Assembly (NCBI RefSeq): GCF_937910895.1
Contig: NZ_CALEMI010000109.1
Location: 1 to 45,580, forward strand
DNA length: 45,580 bases
Reading direction: 5' to 3'
Origin: an uncultured Dokdonia sp.
Lineage (GTDB): Bacteria > Bacteroidota > Bacteroidia > Flavobacteriales > Flavobacteriaceae
In this document: one piece after another, positions 8,417 through 17,994 of the stretch
Numbering within the stretch: the stretch's first letter is position 1
How the letters are laid out: each line of letters begins with the position of its first letter
Notes under the pieces: generated by a model
Database searches by the model: none
What the model was told of the DNA's origin: nothing
Seen by the model: only the letters and a program-made list of their open reading frames with translations
Made by a program: the position numbers and the translations under genes

Positions 8417-8749
8417 ATGGGATTAAAATCATTGCGACATAAAAAATGGTTTAAAATTGTAAGCAATAAATACATGCTTATACTTCTCATATTTATAGTT
8501 TGGATGTTTTGGTTTGATGGGAATTCTTGGCTTATTCATAGAGAGCTTAACCAAGATATAGACAAGCTAAAAGGAAACCAAGAGCATTTTGAAAGTAAAA
8601 TCAAAGAAGATCAGACACAAATCAAAAATCTCGAAGATAGCGCAGGTTTAGAACGCTTTGCCCGCGAAGAATATCTAATGAAAAAAGCCGACGAAGATAT
8701 TTATATCATAGAATACGAAGATAGTATCCAAAAAAATGACAAAGAATAA
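8417..8749 (+). CDS. DivIC/FtsB-like septum formation initiator
   Basis: A 110-residue bitopic membrane protein. A basic N terminus (MGLKSLRHKKWFKIVSNK) precedes one transmembrane helix (YMLILLIFIVWMFWF). A coiled coil follows (ELNQDIDKLKGNQEHFESKIKEDQTQIK) and then the short DivIC motif around LERFAREEYLMKKADEDIYII. The family acts in the divisome with FtsL and FtsQ. The ATG at 8417 was chosen over an in-frame ATG at 8378, which would overlap udk. TATCTTCG at 8404-8411 resembles a -7 element and would give a nearly leaderless transcript. The stop overlaps the next gene by 14 bases. Confidence 0.9.
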   Translation: MGLKSLRHKKWFKIVSNKYMLILLIFIVWMFWFDGNSWLIHRELNQDIDKLKGNQEHFESKIKEDQTQIKNLEDSAGLERFAREEYLMKKADEDIYIIEYEDSIQKNDKE

Positions 8750-10103
8750 ACTCTTTACCAATTTTGACCCAGTCTCTTCAAAAGCCTTCAAACAAAAAAT
8801 ACAGTTTGACCTGAAAGGCGCTTCTTATAATGACACGCTCATCTCTCATACCAACGAAGGGATAGACATCAAACCTTTTTATCACAGCGATGAGACAGAG
8901 GAATTTCCAGATGTTCCCGGTATACCCTCCCATTGGTCAATAGGAGAAGATATTTTTATTATAGAAGCCAGTGCAGCTGCACATACCGCAAATACGTGTA
9001 TAGCATCTGGTACAGAAACCCTTTACTTTATTGCCGATGCTCCTTTTGATGTACCGCAGTTATTTAAGCTGTTAGATAACACAAAGATTCCGATTCATTT
9101 TAAATTACAATTTCTTGATGAGGCCTTCTATACGCAAATCATTGAGGAAGCAGGAGATCATACTGTTTATCTAAACGTAGATCTAATCCATCATTTAGCA
9201 GAAGACGGGAATTGGTATCACAACCTAAAAGAAGATCATCGTATTCTCGATAGCATTTTAAAACATAAAAAAAATACCCTTTCGGTAGCTATTGATTTGT
9301 ATCAAAATGCAGGTGCTACAATGGTACAACAACTTGCTTATGGGCTCGCACATGCCAATGAGTACTTATTGCATACAGAGACTTTGGGAGTTGCTTTACC
9401 TTCTATTACCTTCCAAGTTCCCGTTGGTTCTCATTACTTTTTTGAAATTGCAAAACTACGAGCGCTCAGACAATTAGTGGCTGTTTTGGTGAATGAGTAC
9501 GCTTTCGCGAAAGCAATTAAAACCCACATCGTTGCCAGACCTACCCGTCGTAATAAAACCATCTACGATTACAATACAAATATGCTTCGCACTACTACCG
9601 AAGCAATGAGCGCCATAATAGGCGGTGCAGATACCATCATTAATATGCCGTATGATGAAATTTATCACAAGAGAAATGATTTCGGACAACGTATTGCTCG
9701 TAATCAACTGATTATCTTAAAAGAAGAAAGTTATTTTGATGCCGTAAGCAATCCCGCTGATGGTACCTATTATATCGAAACCATCACAAAACAATTAGCA
9801 GAGAAAGCATTGGCTCTTTTTAAAGACATCGAAAAACAAGGAGGTTTTTTGAAACAGCTTAAAGATGGAACCATCCAACGTAAAATAAAAGAAAGTGCTC
9901 AAAAAGAACAAGCGCAATTTGATACCCAAGAAAAAATCCTTTTAGGAACCAATAAACATCCTAACCCCAACGATCGGATGAAGGATACCTTAGAACTGTA
10001 TCCTTTTGTAAAAACAAACCCCAGAAAAACACTCATAGTACCGATTATAAAACGTCGTCTATCTGAAGCTATGGAGCAAGAACGTCTTACAACCGAAGTA
10101 TAA
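8736..10103 (+). CDS. mutA: Methylmalonyl-CoA mutase, small (beta) subunit
   Basis: A 455-residue subunit with the mutase TIM-barrel fold (YDYNTNMLRTTTEAMSAIIGGADTI, then YYIETITKQLAEKAL) and no C-terminal cobalamin-binding domain, as expected for the small subunit. With MutB it interconverts succinyl-CoA and (R)-methylmalonyl-CoA, linking propionate metabolism to the TCA cycle. It starts inside the end of the preceding gene (14-base overlap). The large subunit is not immediately next; a small lipoprotein gene intervenes. The iterated palindrome is embedded in frame at 9501-9514 and encodes the AFAKA part of NEYAFAKAIK, where I recall relatives having unrelated residues. Confidence 0.93.
   Translation: MTKNKLFTNFDPVSSKAFKQKIQFDLKGASYNDTLISHTNEGIDIKPFYHSDETEEFPDVPGIPSHWSIGEDIFIIEASAAAHTANTCIASGTETLYFIADAPFDVPQLFKLLDNTKIPIHFKLQFLDEAFYTQIIEEAGDHTVYLNVDLIHHLAEDGNWYHNLKEDHRILDSILKHKKNTLSVAIDLYQNAGATMVQQLAYGLAHANEYLLHTETLGVALPSITFQVPVGSHYFFEIAKLRALRQLVAVLVNEYAFAKAIKTHIVARPTRRNKTIYDYNTNMLRTTTEAMSAIIGGADTIINMPYDEIYHKRNDFGQRIARNQLIILKEESYFDAVSNPADGTYYIETITKQLAEKALALFKDIEKQGGFLKQLKDGTIQRKIKESAQKEQAQFDTQEKILLGTNKHPNPNDRMKDTLELYPFVKTNPRKTLIVPIIKRRLSEAMEQERLTTEV
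9501..9514. repeat. Iterated palindrome, copy 3 (inside mutA)
   Basis: Exact GCTTTCGCGAAAGC within the mutA reading frame, read as Ala-Phe-Ala-Lys-Ala. It is preceded by the extended bases gta. Confidence 0.95.
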
Positions 10104-10125
10104 TTTGATATTAAAAAAAGTACCC

Positions 10126-10704
10126 ATGAAGAAAATTGTATTTTTAATTCTAGCAACCGTAAGTATTCTAAGTTGCAATCAGAAGACCAAATTCGATTTT
10201 AAATTTGCAGACCAAGAGCAAGTGATAAACTGCCCTGAAGCTAATAATGCTTTATTAAACGAAGCTCTGTACAGTTTTGAAAACGACTTAACAACCAAGT
10301 ATGATTCTATAAATCAAAGCAAAATAAAAGGCTATGGTGCTTTTATGTATAGAGGTATGGACGGCTCTGCAAAATATGATGAAATCATGACGGCAAACAC
10401 ACGCCCTATTGTAGAAGCACTTATTGCTGAAAATATTTTGATTGAAAATAAAACACCAAGTCATCTTAACTATGAACACCCAGCCGTGCAGTGTATCATA
10501 AACAATATAAAGGATGAAGACCTCAAAGCAACTATCAACGCGCTCATCGATACAAAAACGATGAATCCAAAACTATTCAATTCTAGATTACGAAATTTTG
10601 GTCGTAACTCTGGAAAAGATCGGTATCTCGCTTTGTTTGTAGCCTTAGACGGCTATTACCAACAGATTCTCAACATCACACCTCAAGAATCGCCACAAAA
10701 CTAA
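10126..10704 (+). CDS. Small lipoprotein of unknown function between mutase subunits
   Basis: A protein of 192 residues from the ATG at 10126 (an upstream in-frame TTG at 10105 is less likely). [17 protein letters not shown] is a good lipoprotein signal with the acceptor at Cys17. The mature part is mostly alpha-helical by composition ([16 protein letters not shown], then [20 protein letters not shown]). No family was recognised. It lies 22 bases after mutA and its stop overlaps the mutB start (TAATG), so it is translated as part of the mutase operon. An envelope lipoprotein wedged between two subunits of a cytosolic enzyme is unusual, and its role is unknown. Confidence 0.8.
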   Translation: MKKIVFLILATVSILSCNQKTKFDFKFADQEQVINCPEANNALLNEALYSFENDLTTKYDSINQSKIKGYGAFMYRGMDGSAKYDEIMTANTRPIVEALIAENILIENKTPSHLNYEHPAVQCIINNIKDEDLKATINALIDTKTMNPKLFNSRLRNFGRNSGKDRYLALFVALDGYYQQILNITPQESPQN

Positions 10705-12839
10705 TGATTAGAAGAAAGTTTGACCATATCACCCTAGACTCGTTACCAACCACATCTACCATAGATGAGGTTAGCGAAGTAACGCCTACAGCAGAAACGA
10801 TTGATCTTAAAAAATCATATTCAAAAGCAGATCTTAATAACCTAGAGCATTTAGATTTTGTTGCTGGCATCGCTCCAAATTTAAGAGGTCCGTATAGCAC
10901 CATGTATGTCCGCAGACCCTGGACGATAAGACAATACGCAGGATTCTCTACTGCCGAAGAAAGCAATGCTTTTTACCGCCGTAACCTTGCTGCAGGACAG
11001 AAAGGACTTTCGGTCGCTTTTGACCTTGCTACACACAGAGGGTATGATAGTGACCACGAGCGCGTAGAAGGAGATGTCGGAAAAGCAGGTGTTGCGATAG
11101 ATTCTGTAGAGGACATGAAACTACTCTTTGATCAAATCCCATTAGATCAAATGTCGGTATCCATGACCATGAATGGCGCGGTACTTCCTATTATGGCTTT
11201 TTATATTGTCGCTGCCGAAGAACAAGGCGTTTCTCCAAACAAACTTTCGGGAACGATTCAAAATGACATTTTGAAGGAATTTATGGTGCGTAACACCTAT
11301 ATTTACCCACCGACCCCTTCCATGCGAATCATCTCTGATATTTTTGAATATACATCCAAAGAGATGCCTAAGTTCAACTCCATTTCTATTTCTGGATACC
11401 ACATGCAAGAAGCTGGCGCTACCTGTGATATTGAATTGGCATACACACTAGCAGATGGTCTTGAGTATATCCGAACTGGATTGAAAGCAGGAATGGACAT
11501 CGATACCTTTGCGCCCCGCTTATCTTTTTTCTGGGCGATAGGAATGAATCATTTTATGGAAGTAGCAAAAATGCGTGCCGCACGGATGCTTTGGGCAAAA
11601 CTAGTGGCACAATTCAACCCTAAAAACCCTAAATCACTCGCGCTCAGAACCCATTGTCAAACCAGCGGATGGAGTCTTACAGAACAAGATCCTTTTAATA
11701 ATGTTGCCCGTACGTGTATAGAAGCATCGGCAGCAGCTTTTGGAGGTACGCAAAGTTTACATACCAATGCCTTAGATGAAGCCATTGCGTTGCCTACAGA
11801 TTTTTCAGCACGCATTGCACGTAATACACAAATATACCTACAATCAGAAACCGAAATCACCCGCACTGTAGATCCTTGGGCAGGAAGTTATTATGTAGAA
11901 TCGCTTACCGATAAAATTGCACATAAAGCGTGGGAGTTAATACAAGAAGTAGAAGAACTAGGTGGCATGACTAAAGCCATAGAAGCAGGTATTCCAAAAT
12001 TACGGATTGAAGAAGCGGCTGCACGTAAGCAAGCGCGTATTGATAGCGGACAAGATATTATTGTAGGTGTCAATAAGTATCGCCCCACCGAAGAAGAATT
12101 TTTGAGTATCCGAGAAGTAGACAATACAACAGTGCGTGATGGTCAATTGGCAAGACTTAAAAGTACCAAAGAACACCGAGATGCTTCAAAAGTAACGCAG
12201 GCACTTATCCAATTGACAGATGCGGCAAGATCAGGTAAAGATAATTTACTAGCCTTAGCAGTGATTGCTGCTCGTGAACGAGCAACTCTCGGTGAAATCT
12301 CTGATGCCTTAGAAGAGGTATACGGCAGACATAAAGCAACCATAAAATCATTTAGTGGCGTGTATAGTAAAGAAATTAAAAAAGATCCCGCTTTCGCGAA
12401 AGCAAAACAACTTGCCGACCAATTTGCCGAACTTGATGGCAGACGCCCTCGGATTATGATTGCGAAAATGGGACAGGACGGACATGACCGTGGCGCCAAA
12501 GTAGTCGCGACTGGATATGCAGATATCGGGTTTGATGTTGATATAGGCCCATTGTTTCAAACACCCAAAGAAGCAGCAAAACAAGCCATGGAAAATGATG
12601 TGCATATTTTAGGGGTCTCTTCGCTGGCTGCTGGACATAAAACATTAGTTCCTAAAGTAATTGAAGAACTTACCAAATTAGGTCGCCCAGATATTATGGT
12701 CATTGTGGGTGGTGTGATCCCACAGCAAGATTATCAATTTTTATTTGATGCAGGAGCCGTTGCTGTTTTTGGACCTGGTACCAAAATAAGTGAAGCTGCC
12801 ATTGGATTATTGGAAATTATGATTGACCAAGTATCCTAA
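10704..12839 (+). CDS. mutB: Methylmalonyl-CoA mutase, large (alpha) subunit
   Basis: The 711-residue catalytic subunit. The N-terminal barrel carries [20 protein letters not shown], the substrate-binding region of the family. The C-terminal cobalamin domain carries [13 protein letters not shown] with His594 as the lower axial ligand (DxHxxG motif), then [12 protein letters not shown] and VGGVIP. It forms a heterodimer with MutA and needs adenosylcobalamin. The start overlaps the preceding stop by one base. In the linker before the cobalamin domain, the iterated palindrome encodes AFAKA (DPAFAKAKQ, 12390-12403). Confidence 0.96.
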   Translation: MIRRKFDHITLDSLPTTSTIDEVSEVTPTAETIDLKKSYSKADLNNLEHLDFVAGIAPNLRGPYSTMYVRRPWTIRQYAGFSTAEESNAFYRRNLAAGQKGLSVAFDLATHRGYDSDHERVEGDVGKAGVAIDSVEDMKLLFDQIPLDQMSVSMTMNGAVLPIMAFYIVAAEEQGVSPNKLSGTIQNDILKEFMVRNTYIYPPTPSMRIISDIFEYTSKEMPKFNSISISGYHMQEAGATCDIELAYTLADGLEYIRTGLKAGMDIDTFAPRLSFFWAIGMNHFMEVAKMRAARMLWAKLVAQFNPKNPKSLALRTHCQTSGWSLTEQDPFNNVARTCIEASAAAFGGTQSLHTNALDEAIALPTDFSARIARNTQIYLQSETEITRTVDPWAGSYYVESLTDKIAHKAWELIQEVEELGGMTKAIEAGIPKLRIEEAAARKQARIDSGQDIIVGVNKYRPTEEEFLSIREVDNTTVRDGQLARLKSTKEHRDASKVTQALIQLTDAARSGKDNLLALAVIAARERATLGEISDALEEVYGRHKATIKSFSGVYSKEIKKDPAFAKAKQLADQFAELDGRRPRIMIAKMGQDGHDRGAKVVATGYADIGFDVDIGPLFQTPKEAAKQAMENDVHILGVSSLAAGHKTLVPKVIEELTKLGRPDIMVIVGGVIPQQDYQFLFDAGAVAVFGPGTKISEAAIGLLEIMIDQVS
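12390..12403. repeat. Iterated palindrome, copy 4 (inside mutB)
   Basis: Exact GCTTTCGCGAAAGC in the interdomain linker of mutB, again in the frame giving Ala-Phe-Ala-Lys-Ala. Confidence 0.95.
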
Positions 12840-13118
12840 TTACGTTCTTTAAAAAACACGTGAAAACACCCGTTTTCTTATGAAAGAAAATAAGTATTTT
12901 TGTACTAGTATATAGGAAAATGTATCTTCTAGGTTTAGATGTATGATCATACGCTAGGTATCATTTCCGGCACTATATAATTATATTTTAGCTTTATATC
13001 ATTAGTAGGTTTTACCCCTAAAGCCAGAAAAACCAACTAATTGAAAGCTTTGATTTTATGAATTATAAAAAATAAAGTACTTTAGCACTTGTAAACTATT
13101 AACCTATCTTAACGTATC
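12840..13118. other. Intergenic region (about 280 bases)
   Basis: No gene is apparent. A weak hairpin (gaaaac/gttttc, 12862-12877) follows mutB but has no convincing U tract. A perfect 12-base palindrome GTATGATCATAC lies at 12941-12952. TACTTTAG at 13078-13085 resembles a -7 element for the next gene, but no TTG stands at the usual distance. Confidence 0.4.
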
Positions 13119-14609
13119 ATGAAAAAATTAATCGTATTAGCTTTTGCTGCAATGCTAACCGTAGCATGTAGTCCAGAAGAAGAAATAACACCAAATGAAG
13201 GATCAAACCTTGAAGTAGTGTTAGAAAATTACAAAGGAATCTTCACATCTTCCGATGGTCAATATAGAGGAACCCTTGATATAACTCTTTCTGAAGACAA
13301 TCGTTATGCTACCGCAGACCTTACATTATCTACAGGTGAGGTCATTAGTATTCTTACAGATCAAGTATCTAATGTAGGAAATGTAAAAGAAATAACATTT
13401 ACGACAGATGAGCTTTCCTTTACAATGACTACGGGAGTTGAGGAAGAAATATTAGAAATAGACACCGTATCTTTTAGAGGTACTGAAAGTGCTATATTAG
13501 CTTCTAGAAACACAGAAAGAGCACCTGTAACTCCAATAACAGGAACCTTTAATTGTCCTGGTTGTCCAGCACCTTTAAACAATAGTACAACTCAGACATT
13601 TAATTTTATGTTTACATCGGCACCAAATGGAAATAGCGCTATATCTACACAAACCACATTAAATACAACCACATACAATGGTATTGGTGTGCAATCTTCA
13701 TGTGTGGATGGTGGTAATACCCAAACAACCTGTACTATTTTAAGTGGTGACGGTGTCACGACTGGTGTTGCCTTTAACGCTGGTGGTGGTAATGTAGGTT
13801 GGACAGGAACCCATACATTTGATAATGGTCCTACTAGTTCTAATGATTGTTCTGGAGTATCTGGAAACTGGGGTTGGAACTCACCTATACTAGGAAACAT
13901 AGGCGGTACATTTATAAGTGATGGTGCTTGCCCACCACCTGTTACAACTGTACTTTTTGAAGATTTTGAAGATGCTACGGTTGGATATGTATTACGTGAT
14001 GAGTTTCCAACTTCTCCAGACTTTGGTCAGGTTCTTGCCGAAGATATCTCAGAAGCAATGACAGAAGAAGATTATTTAGGTCGTTTAGCTTTATCAAATC
14101 TAGATCCACTAGACGGTTTAGATTTTTCAGGTTTCCAAGGAACTCATTTCTTTGGTGCTAACGATATTGACGGAATTTCCTCTATTGATAACCTGACCGA
14201 CTTTGTATCAATGACTTGGTCTGATATAAATATATCAGGACTTTCCAATATTACTGTAAGTTCACTTATCGCTGAAGGAGATGCCGATGATAATTTAGAA
14301 GATTGGGATGGTCCTGGCAGTGGTCTTAATGAATGTGTAGTACGTTTAGAGTATTCATTTGATAATACTACATGGACACCTGTGTTTTCTATTATTGGGA
14401 GCGGTCCCAATGGAGATTCAGCTCCAATTTTAGACGCTAATAACGATGGTACAGGAGACGGAGCTATTATTACGGAAGTATTTCAAGAAATAAGTGGTTC
14501 CTTTTCTACTGGGGGTAATGCTACTGTAAGTATTCGCTTTTTCATCGAGCACTTATCTGGTACTGATGAAGATATTGCTTTTGACAACTTTACTATTTCA
14601 GGAAACTAA
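13119..14609 (+). CDS. Putative secreted lipoprotein of unknown function
   Basis: A 496-residue protein. The N terminus MKKLIVLAFAAMLTVACSPEEE looks like a lipoprotein signal with Cys17, although Thr at -3 makes the lipobox imperfect. The first part (residues 25-130) is acidic and beta-rich. A Cys/Asn/Gly/Thr-rich middle follows, including FNCPGCPAPLNN and paired cysteines. The C-terminal part from about residue 275 (FEDFEDATVGYVLRDEFPTSPDFG, then VSIRFFIEHLSGTDEDIAFDNFTI) resembles the jelly-roll modules seen in secreted Bacteroidota proteins. No T9SS tail is visible. The gene stands alone between two intergenic gaps and ends in a strong terminator. Confidence 0.75.
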   Translation: MKKLIVLAFAAMLTVACSPEEEITPNEGSNLEVVLENYKGIFTSSDGQYRGTLDITLSEDNRYATADLTLSTGEVISILTDQVSNVGNVKEITFTTDELSFTMTTGVEEEILEIDTVSFRGTESAILASRNTERAPVTPITGTFNCPGCPAPLNNSTTQTFNFMFTSAPNGNSAISTQTTLNTTTYNGIGVQSSCVDGGNTQTTCTILSGDGVTTGVAFNAGGGNVGWTGTHTFDNGPTSSNDCSGVSGNWGWNSPILGNIGGTFISDGACPPPVTTVLFEDFEDATVGYVLRDEFPTSPDFGQVLAEDISEAMTEEDYLGRLALSNLDPLDGLDFSGFQGTHFFGANDIDGISSIDNLTDFVSMTWSDINISGLSNITVSSLIAEGDADDNLEDWDGPGSGLNECVVRLEYSFDNTTWTPVFSIIGSGPNGDSAPILDANNDGTGDGAIITEVFQEISGSFSTGGNATVSIRFFIEHLSGTDEDIAFDNFTISGN

Positions 14610-14630
14610 AATAAATTATTAAAATATGAT

Positions 14631-14667
14631 ATAAAGGCTATCAAAAATTGATAGCCTTTATTTTTTG
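14631..14667 (+). terminator. Rho-independent terminator
   Basis: A perfect inverted repeat with 13-base arms (14631-14643 and 14649-14661, core aaaggctatca) and a 5-base loop is followed by a run of six T. It ends the transcript of the preceding lipoprotein gene. Confidence 0.9.
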
Positions 14668-14708
14668 TTCTTTTTTGAGAACATATAGCCATTAGCATTC
14701 TATTTTTT

Positions 14709-14716
14709 ATCTTCGC
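14709..14716 (+). promoter_or_regulatory. -7 element (TATCTTCG) for the MBOAT gene
   Basis: TATCTTCG is one mismatch from TAnnTTTG and lies 19 bases before the GTG start at 14736. No clear TTG is seen at the -33 position. Confidence 0.45.
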
Positions 14717-14735
14717 TCGTAAACCCTAAATACCC

Positions 14736-16175
14736 GTGTTATTTAACTCTTTTGATTTTGGATTGTTCTTACCCATTGTCTTTATCTTGTATTGGATACT
14801 AGGCCGTAAACGCATACAAGGTCAAAACCTTTTATTACTAGGTGCCAGTTACTTTTTTTATGGGGTTTGGGATTGGCGTTTCTTACTGCTTATATTGGCA
14901 AGTTCGCTCGTAGATTTTTATGCGGCTACCTATATAGCTAAAGCAAAAACGCAAAAAAGAAAACGACTTTGGTTGTATGGCAGTCTTAGTTGGAATCTTG
15001 GAGTGCTGTTTGTATTTAAGTATTATAATTTTTTCCTAGATAATCTCAAATCTCTTTTTGAGCTTCCGGAAAATACCTTTACCACATTAGACATTATCAT
15101 TCCCGTAGGATTAAGTTTTTATACCTTCCAAACCATAGGATATACGCTAGATGTGTATCGTAAAAAGATAGAACCTTCTCAGGATCTCTTAAAGTTCTTA
15201 TGTTTTGTGAGTTTCTTTCCTCAGTTGGTAGCAGGTCCTATAGAACGTGCTAGTAAATTGTTACCACAATTTAGCAAACAACGTACTTTTAAGTTTGACA
15301 AAGCCAAAGATGGTCTGCGGCAAGTACTTTGGGGACTCTTCAAAAAAATTGTTGTTGCCGATAATATTGGAGTGGCTGTATTTGCTATTTATAATCATCC
15401 AGAAAATTACGGATCGCTTACGATTATTTATGGTGCTTTTTTATTCTTATTTCAGTTATATGCTGATTTTTCTGGATACTCAGATATTGCTATAGGAACC
15501 GCCAAGCTTTTTGGATTTGATTTAAGCACCAATTTTAAACTTCCTTATTTAGCTAACAGTGTCACGGGTTTCTGGCAAAGATGGCATATTACCCTATCAA
15601 AATGGTTTCAAGATTACGTATATGTTCCTTTTGTACGATGGAATACCTTTAATTCCCTATCAAAATCTACTAAAAAAGTAGTAGGCCTTTTACTTACTAT
15701 GGGACTAATTGGTTTATGGCATGGTGCTAATTGGACCTATCTTGCCTTTGGATTATTACACGGTGTTTTAATTATATTAGAAGGAACTACTATTACTAGT
15801 AAAGGAAAAAAAATCAAATTATACCAATGGCTAGAAACTGGCGTATTTTGGTCTAAGTTTTATACCGTTACCTTTCTTGTGGTGTCCTTGATATTTTTTC
15901 GCGCAAGCACACTAGATAAAGCAGTTGTAATGCTTAAAGAAATTGTTACTCAAAATATTCCTTTCTATGAGTTTGATTTGATTATAGACAAGAAGATTAT
16001 ATTCCTACTCCTTATGATTATTATAGAAGTATGGAGAAAAAAATACACACATCCGTTTATGAATTTAGAAGGAGTGTTTCCTAAAATAGTACGATGGAGT
16101 ATTTATTACTTTATCATATTTGCGATTATTAGATATGGACGCCCACAGGAAGAATTTATTTATTTTCAATTTTAA
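14736..16175 (+). CDS. MBOAT family membrane O-acyltransferase (AlgI-like)
   Basis: A 479-residue polytopic inner-membrane protein of the membrane-bound O-acyltransferase family, which transfers acyl groups to extracytoplasmic glycans or lipids. The start is a GTG; the following residues LFNSFDFGLFLPIVFILYW match the family's usual N terminus. Hallmarks are the conserved block FFPQLVAGPIERA, YADFSGYSDIAIG, FWQRWHITLSKWFQDYVYVP and the catalytic His region GLWHGANWTYLAFGLLHG. The stop overlaps the next gene's start by one base (TAATG). That gene encodes an SGNH-like protein, the usual periplasmic partner type. The acceptor polymer is unknown. Confidence 0.92.
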   Translation: MLFNSFDFGLFLPIVFILYWILGRKRIQGQNLLLLGASYFFYGVWDWRFLLLILASSLVDFYAATYIAKAKTQKRKRLWLYGSLSWNLGVLFVFKYYNFFLDNLKSLFELPENTFTTLDIIIPVGLSFYTFQTIGYTLDVYRKKIEPSQDLLKFLCFVSFFPQLVAGPIERASKLLPQFSKQRTFKFDKAKDGLRQVLWGLFKKIVVADNIGVAVFAIYNHPENYGSLTIIYGAFLFLFQLYADFSGYSDIAIGTAKLFGFDLSTNFKLPYLANSVTGFWQRWHITLSKWFQDYVYVPFVRWNTFNSLSKSTKKVVGLLLTMGLIGLWHGANWTYLAFGLLHGVLIILEGTTITSKGKKIKLYQWLETGVFWSKFYTVTFLVVSLIFFRASTLDKAVVMLKEIVTQNIPFYEFDLIIDKKIIFLLLMIIIEVWRKKYTHPFMNLEGVFPKIVRWSIYYFIIFAIIRYGRPQEEFIYFQF

Positions 16176-17095
16176 TGATTAAAAAGTTTCTCATACAGGT
16201 TTGTATTTTCTTGATTCCAGTAATCATAGGATATGCTATTGTTGAAAACTACACACGTAATTTACCACTCACCCCAAAAGTAAAAGCCGACTTTTATAAA
16301 AAGTATCAAGATACTATTGAAATTTTGGTTCTAGGTGCGTCTCAAAACAGAGATGCTATCAATCCTGAGTTTTTATCTCAAAAAACATTAAATCTTGCCT
16401 TTCCCGACCAAGACTACTATGTAAGTTCTAAATTACTTGAACAACTAGCACCAACGCTTCCCTCGCTAAAAACAGTTATTATTCCTATTTCTTATGGTCA
16501 TTTTGAAACAGCTCCTAACCAGAAAGAAACTTGGAAAAATAGTATGTATAGACATTACTTCGGTACTAAAGTGTCTGAGAAATTCACGTATTTTAAAGAC
16601 AACTTTTTATACATTAGTTTTCCTAATTATTATTCTGCAAAAATAAGAGATCACAGAAATGGAGAAAGTCATTTGGATTTTAATGAATTTGGGTATAACA
16701 ATGACGTAAGTACCGCTATATTCCAAAAGTTAAAATACGATAGCATAGTTATTGCTGGACAACCTATTCATATCACACCACCGCAACCAAATCTAGGTTT
16801 TGTTGCTGAAAATGCAGAAAAACTAGAAGCTATCCTAAAATATTGTAATGCCCATAATTATAAAGTTATTCTTATAGAAACACCTACGACTACTCGTTTT
16901 AAGGAGCAAAGAATTCCTGAGGTGCTTTATAGAAAAGACAGCATACGATCAGTAGTAACTGCAATTTATAAAATGCGTTACATAGAAGCAGACTCAACTC
17001 AAAAGTATTATCTAAAAGATTATAGAGACGATAATCATTTAAGTCCGCAAGGAGCTGAAAAATTCACAAAACGTCTCAATAAAATAATAGAATAG
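16175..17095 (+). CDS. Membrane-anchored SGNH-like hydrolase/acetyltransferase partner
   Basis: A 306-residue protein with one N-terminal hydrophobic helix (FLIQVCIFLIPVIIGYAIV), so it is probably anchored with its domain in the periplasm. The sequence LVLGASQNRDAINP places Ser56 in a GxS-type nucleophile block. The C-terminal DDNHLSPQG (Asp285/Asp286, His288) fits the DxxH catalytic block of SGNH enzymes. It is translationally coupled to the MBOAT gene upstream, which supports a two-step acyl transfer system similar in logic to AlgI with AlgJ/AlgX. The specific substrate is not evident. Confidence 0.78.
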   Translation: MIKKFLIQVCIFLIPVIIGYAIVENYTRNLPLTPKVKADFYKKYQDTIEILVLGASQNRDAINPEFLSQKTLNLAFPDQDYYVSSKLLEQLAPTLPSLKTVIIPISYGHFETAPNQKETWKNSMYRHYFGTKVSEKFTYFKDNFLYISFPNYYSAKIRDHRNGESHLDFNEFGYNNDVSTAIFQKLKYDSIVIAGQPIHITPPQPNLGFVAENAEKLEAILKYCNAHNYKVILIETPTTTRFKEQRIPEVLYRKDSIRSVVTAIYKMRYIEADSTQKYYLKDYRDDNHLSPQGAEKFTKRLNKIIE

Positions 17096-17109
17096 TTTTC
17101 TATTATTTT
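17081..17109. terminator. Bidirectional terminator between convergent genes
   Basis: A perfect inverted repeat with 12-base arms (aaaataatagaa, 17081-17092; ttctattatttt, 17098-17109) and a 5-base loop. It overlaps the ends of both convergent genes and provides A/T tracts in both directions. Confidence 0.75.
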
Positions 17110-17947
17110 AAGGAATCCATTTCTTTTCAAAATTAGGCTTCCGTTTTTCTAAGAATGCATTTCTACCTTCTTGTGCTTCATCTGTCATATAGGCTAGTCG
17201 CGTAGCTTCTCCTGCAAATACCTGTTGTCCTACCATACCATCATCTGTAAGATTCATAGCAAACTTGAGCATTTTAATAGATATAGGAGATTTTGCAAGG
17301 ATTTCTTGTGCCCATTGGTATGCTGTATTTTCTAAGTCTTCATGAGGAATCACTGCATTGACCATACCCATATCATAAGCTTCTTGTGCTGAATAATTAC
17401 GACCTAAAAAGAAAATCTCTCTTGCTTTTTTCTGTCCTACCATTTTAGCTAAATAGGCAGATCCATAGCCGCCATCAAAACTTGTAACATCAGCATCTGT
17501 TTGTTTAAAAATAGCATGCTCTTTACTAGCTAGTGTAAGATCACAAACCACATGTAAACTATGTCCGCCGCCTACGGCCCATCCAGGAACCACTGCAATC
17601 ACCGCTTTAGGCATAAAACGAATCAATCGTTGTACTTCCAAAATATTAAGTCTATGATAACCATCATCTCCTACATAGCCTTCTTTTCCTCTGGCATTTT
17701 GATCTCCTCCACTACAAAAACTGTATACACCATCTTTTGTAGAGGGACCTTCGGCAGAAAGTAATACAACTCCTATAGAGGTATCTTCATTGGCATCATA
17801 AAATGCATCGTATAATTCGCTCGTAGTTTTAGGGCGAAATGCATTGCGTACATTCGGTCTATTAAATGCAATTCTAGCAACACCATTACTCTTTTTATAG
17901 GTGATATCTGTATATTTTTTGGCTGTTTTCCAATCAGGATTCTTCAT
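17108..17947 (-). CDS. menB: 1,4-Dihydroxy-2-naphthoyl-CoA synthase
   Basis: A 279-residue crotonase-fold enzyme that cyclises o-succinylbenzoyl-CoA in menaquinone biosynthesis. Typical MenB features are the N-terminal DITYKKSNGVARIAFNRPNVRNAFRP, FCSGGDQNARG, the oxyanion-hole segment VPGWAVGGGHSLHVVCDLTLAS, QTDADVTSFDGGYGSAYLA and the C-terminal FLEKRKPNF. Length fits the family. It is a single-gene unit convergent with the SGNH-like gene. The other men genes here (menD, menF and a menI-like thioesterase) lie about 4 kb away and on the same strand. Confidence 0.95.
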   Translation of the reverse strand: MKNPDWKTAKKYTDITYKKSNGVARIAFNRPNVRNAFRPKTTSELYDAFYDANEDTSIGVVLLSAEGPSTKDGVYSFCSGGDQNARGKEGYVGDDGYHRLNILEVQRLIRFMPKAVIAVVPGWAVGGGHSLHVVCDLTLASKEHAIFKQTDADVTSFDGGYGSAYLAKMVGQKKAREIFFLGRNYSAQEAYDMGMVNAVIPHEDLENTAYQWAQEILAKSPISIKMLKFAMNLTDDGMVGQQVFAGEATRLAYMTDEAQEGRNAFLEKRKPNFEKKWIP

Positions 17948-17994
17948 AAATGCTATTTTAGCGTAAAAATAACCCTTTATTCGTATTCATAGAA

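Noticed and set aside
12941-12952. Palindrome GTATGATCATAC
   Set aside because: Short, without a promoter or gene placed to make use of it; a 12-base palindrome is plausible by chance in AT-rich DNA.
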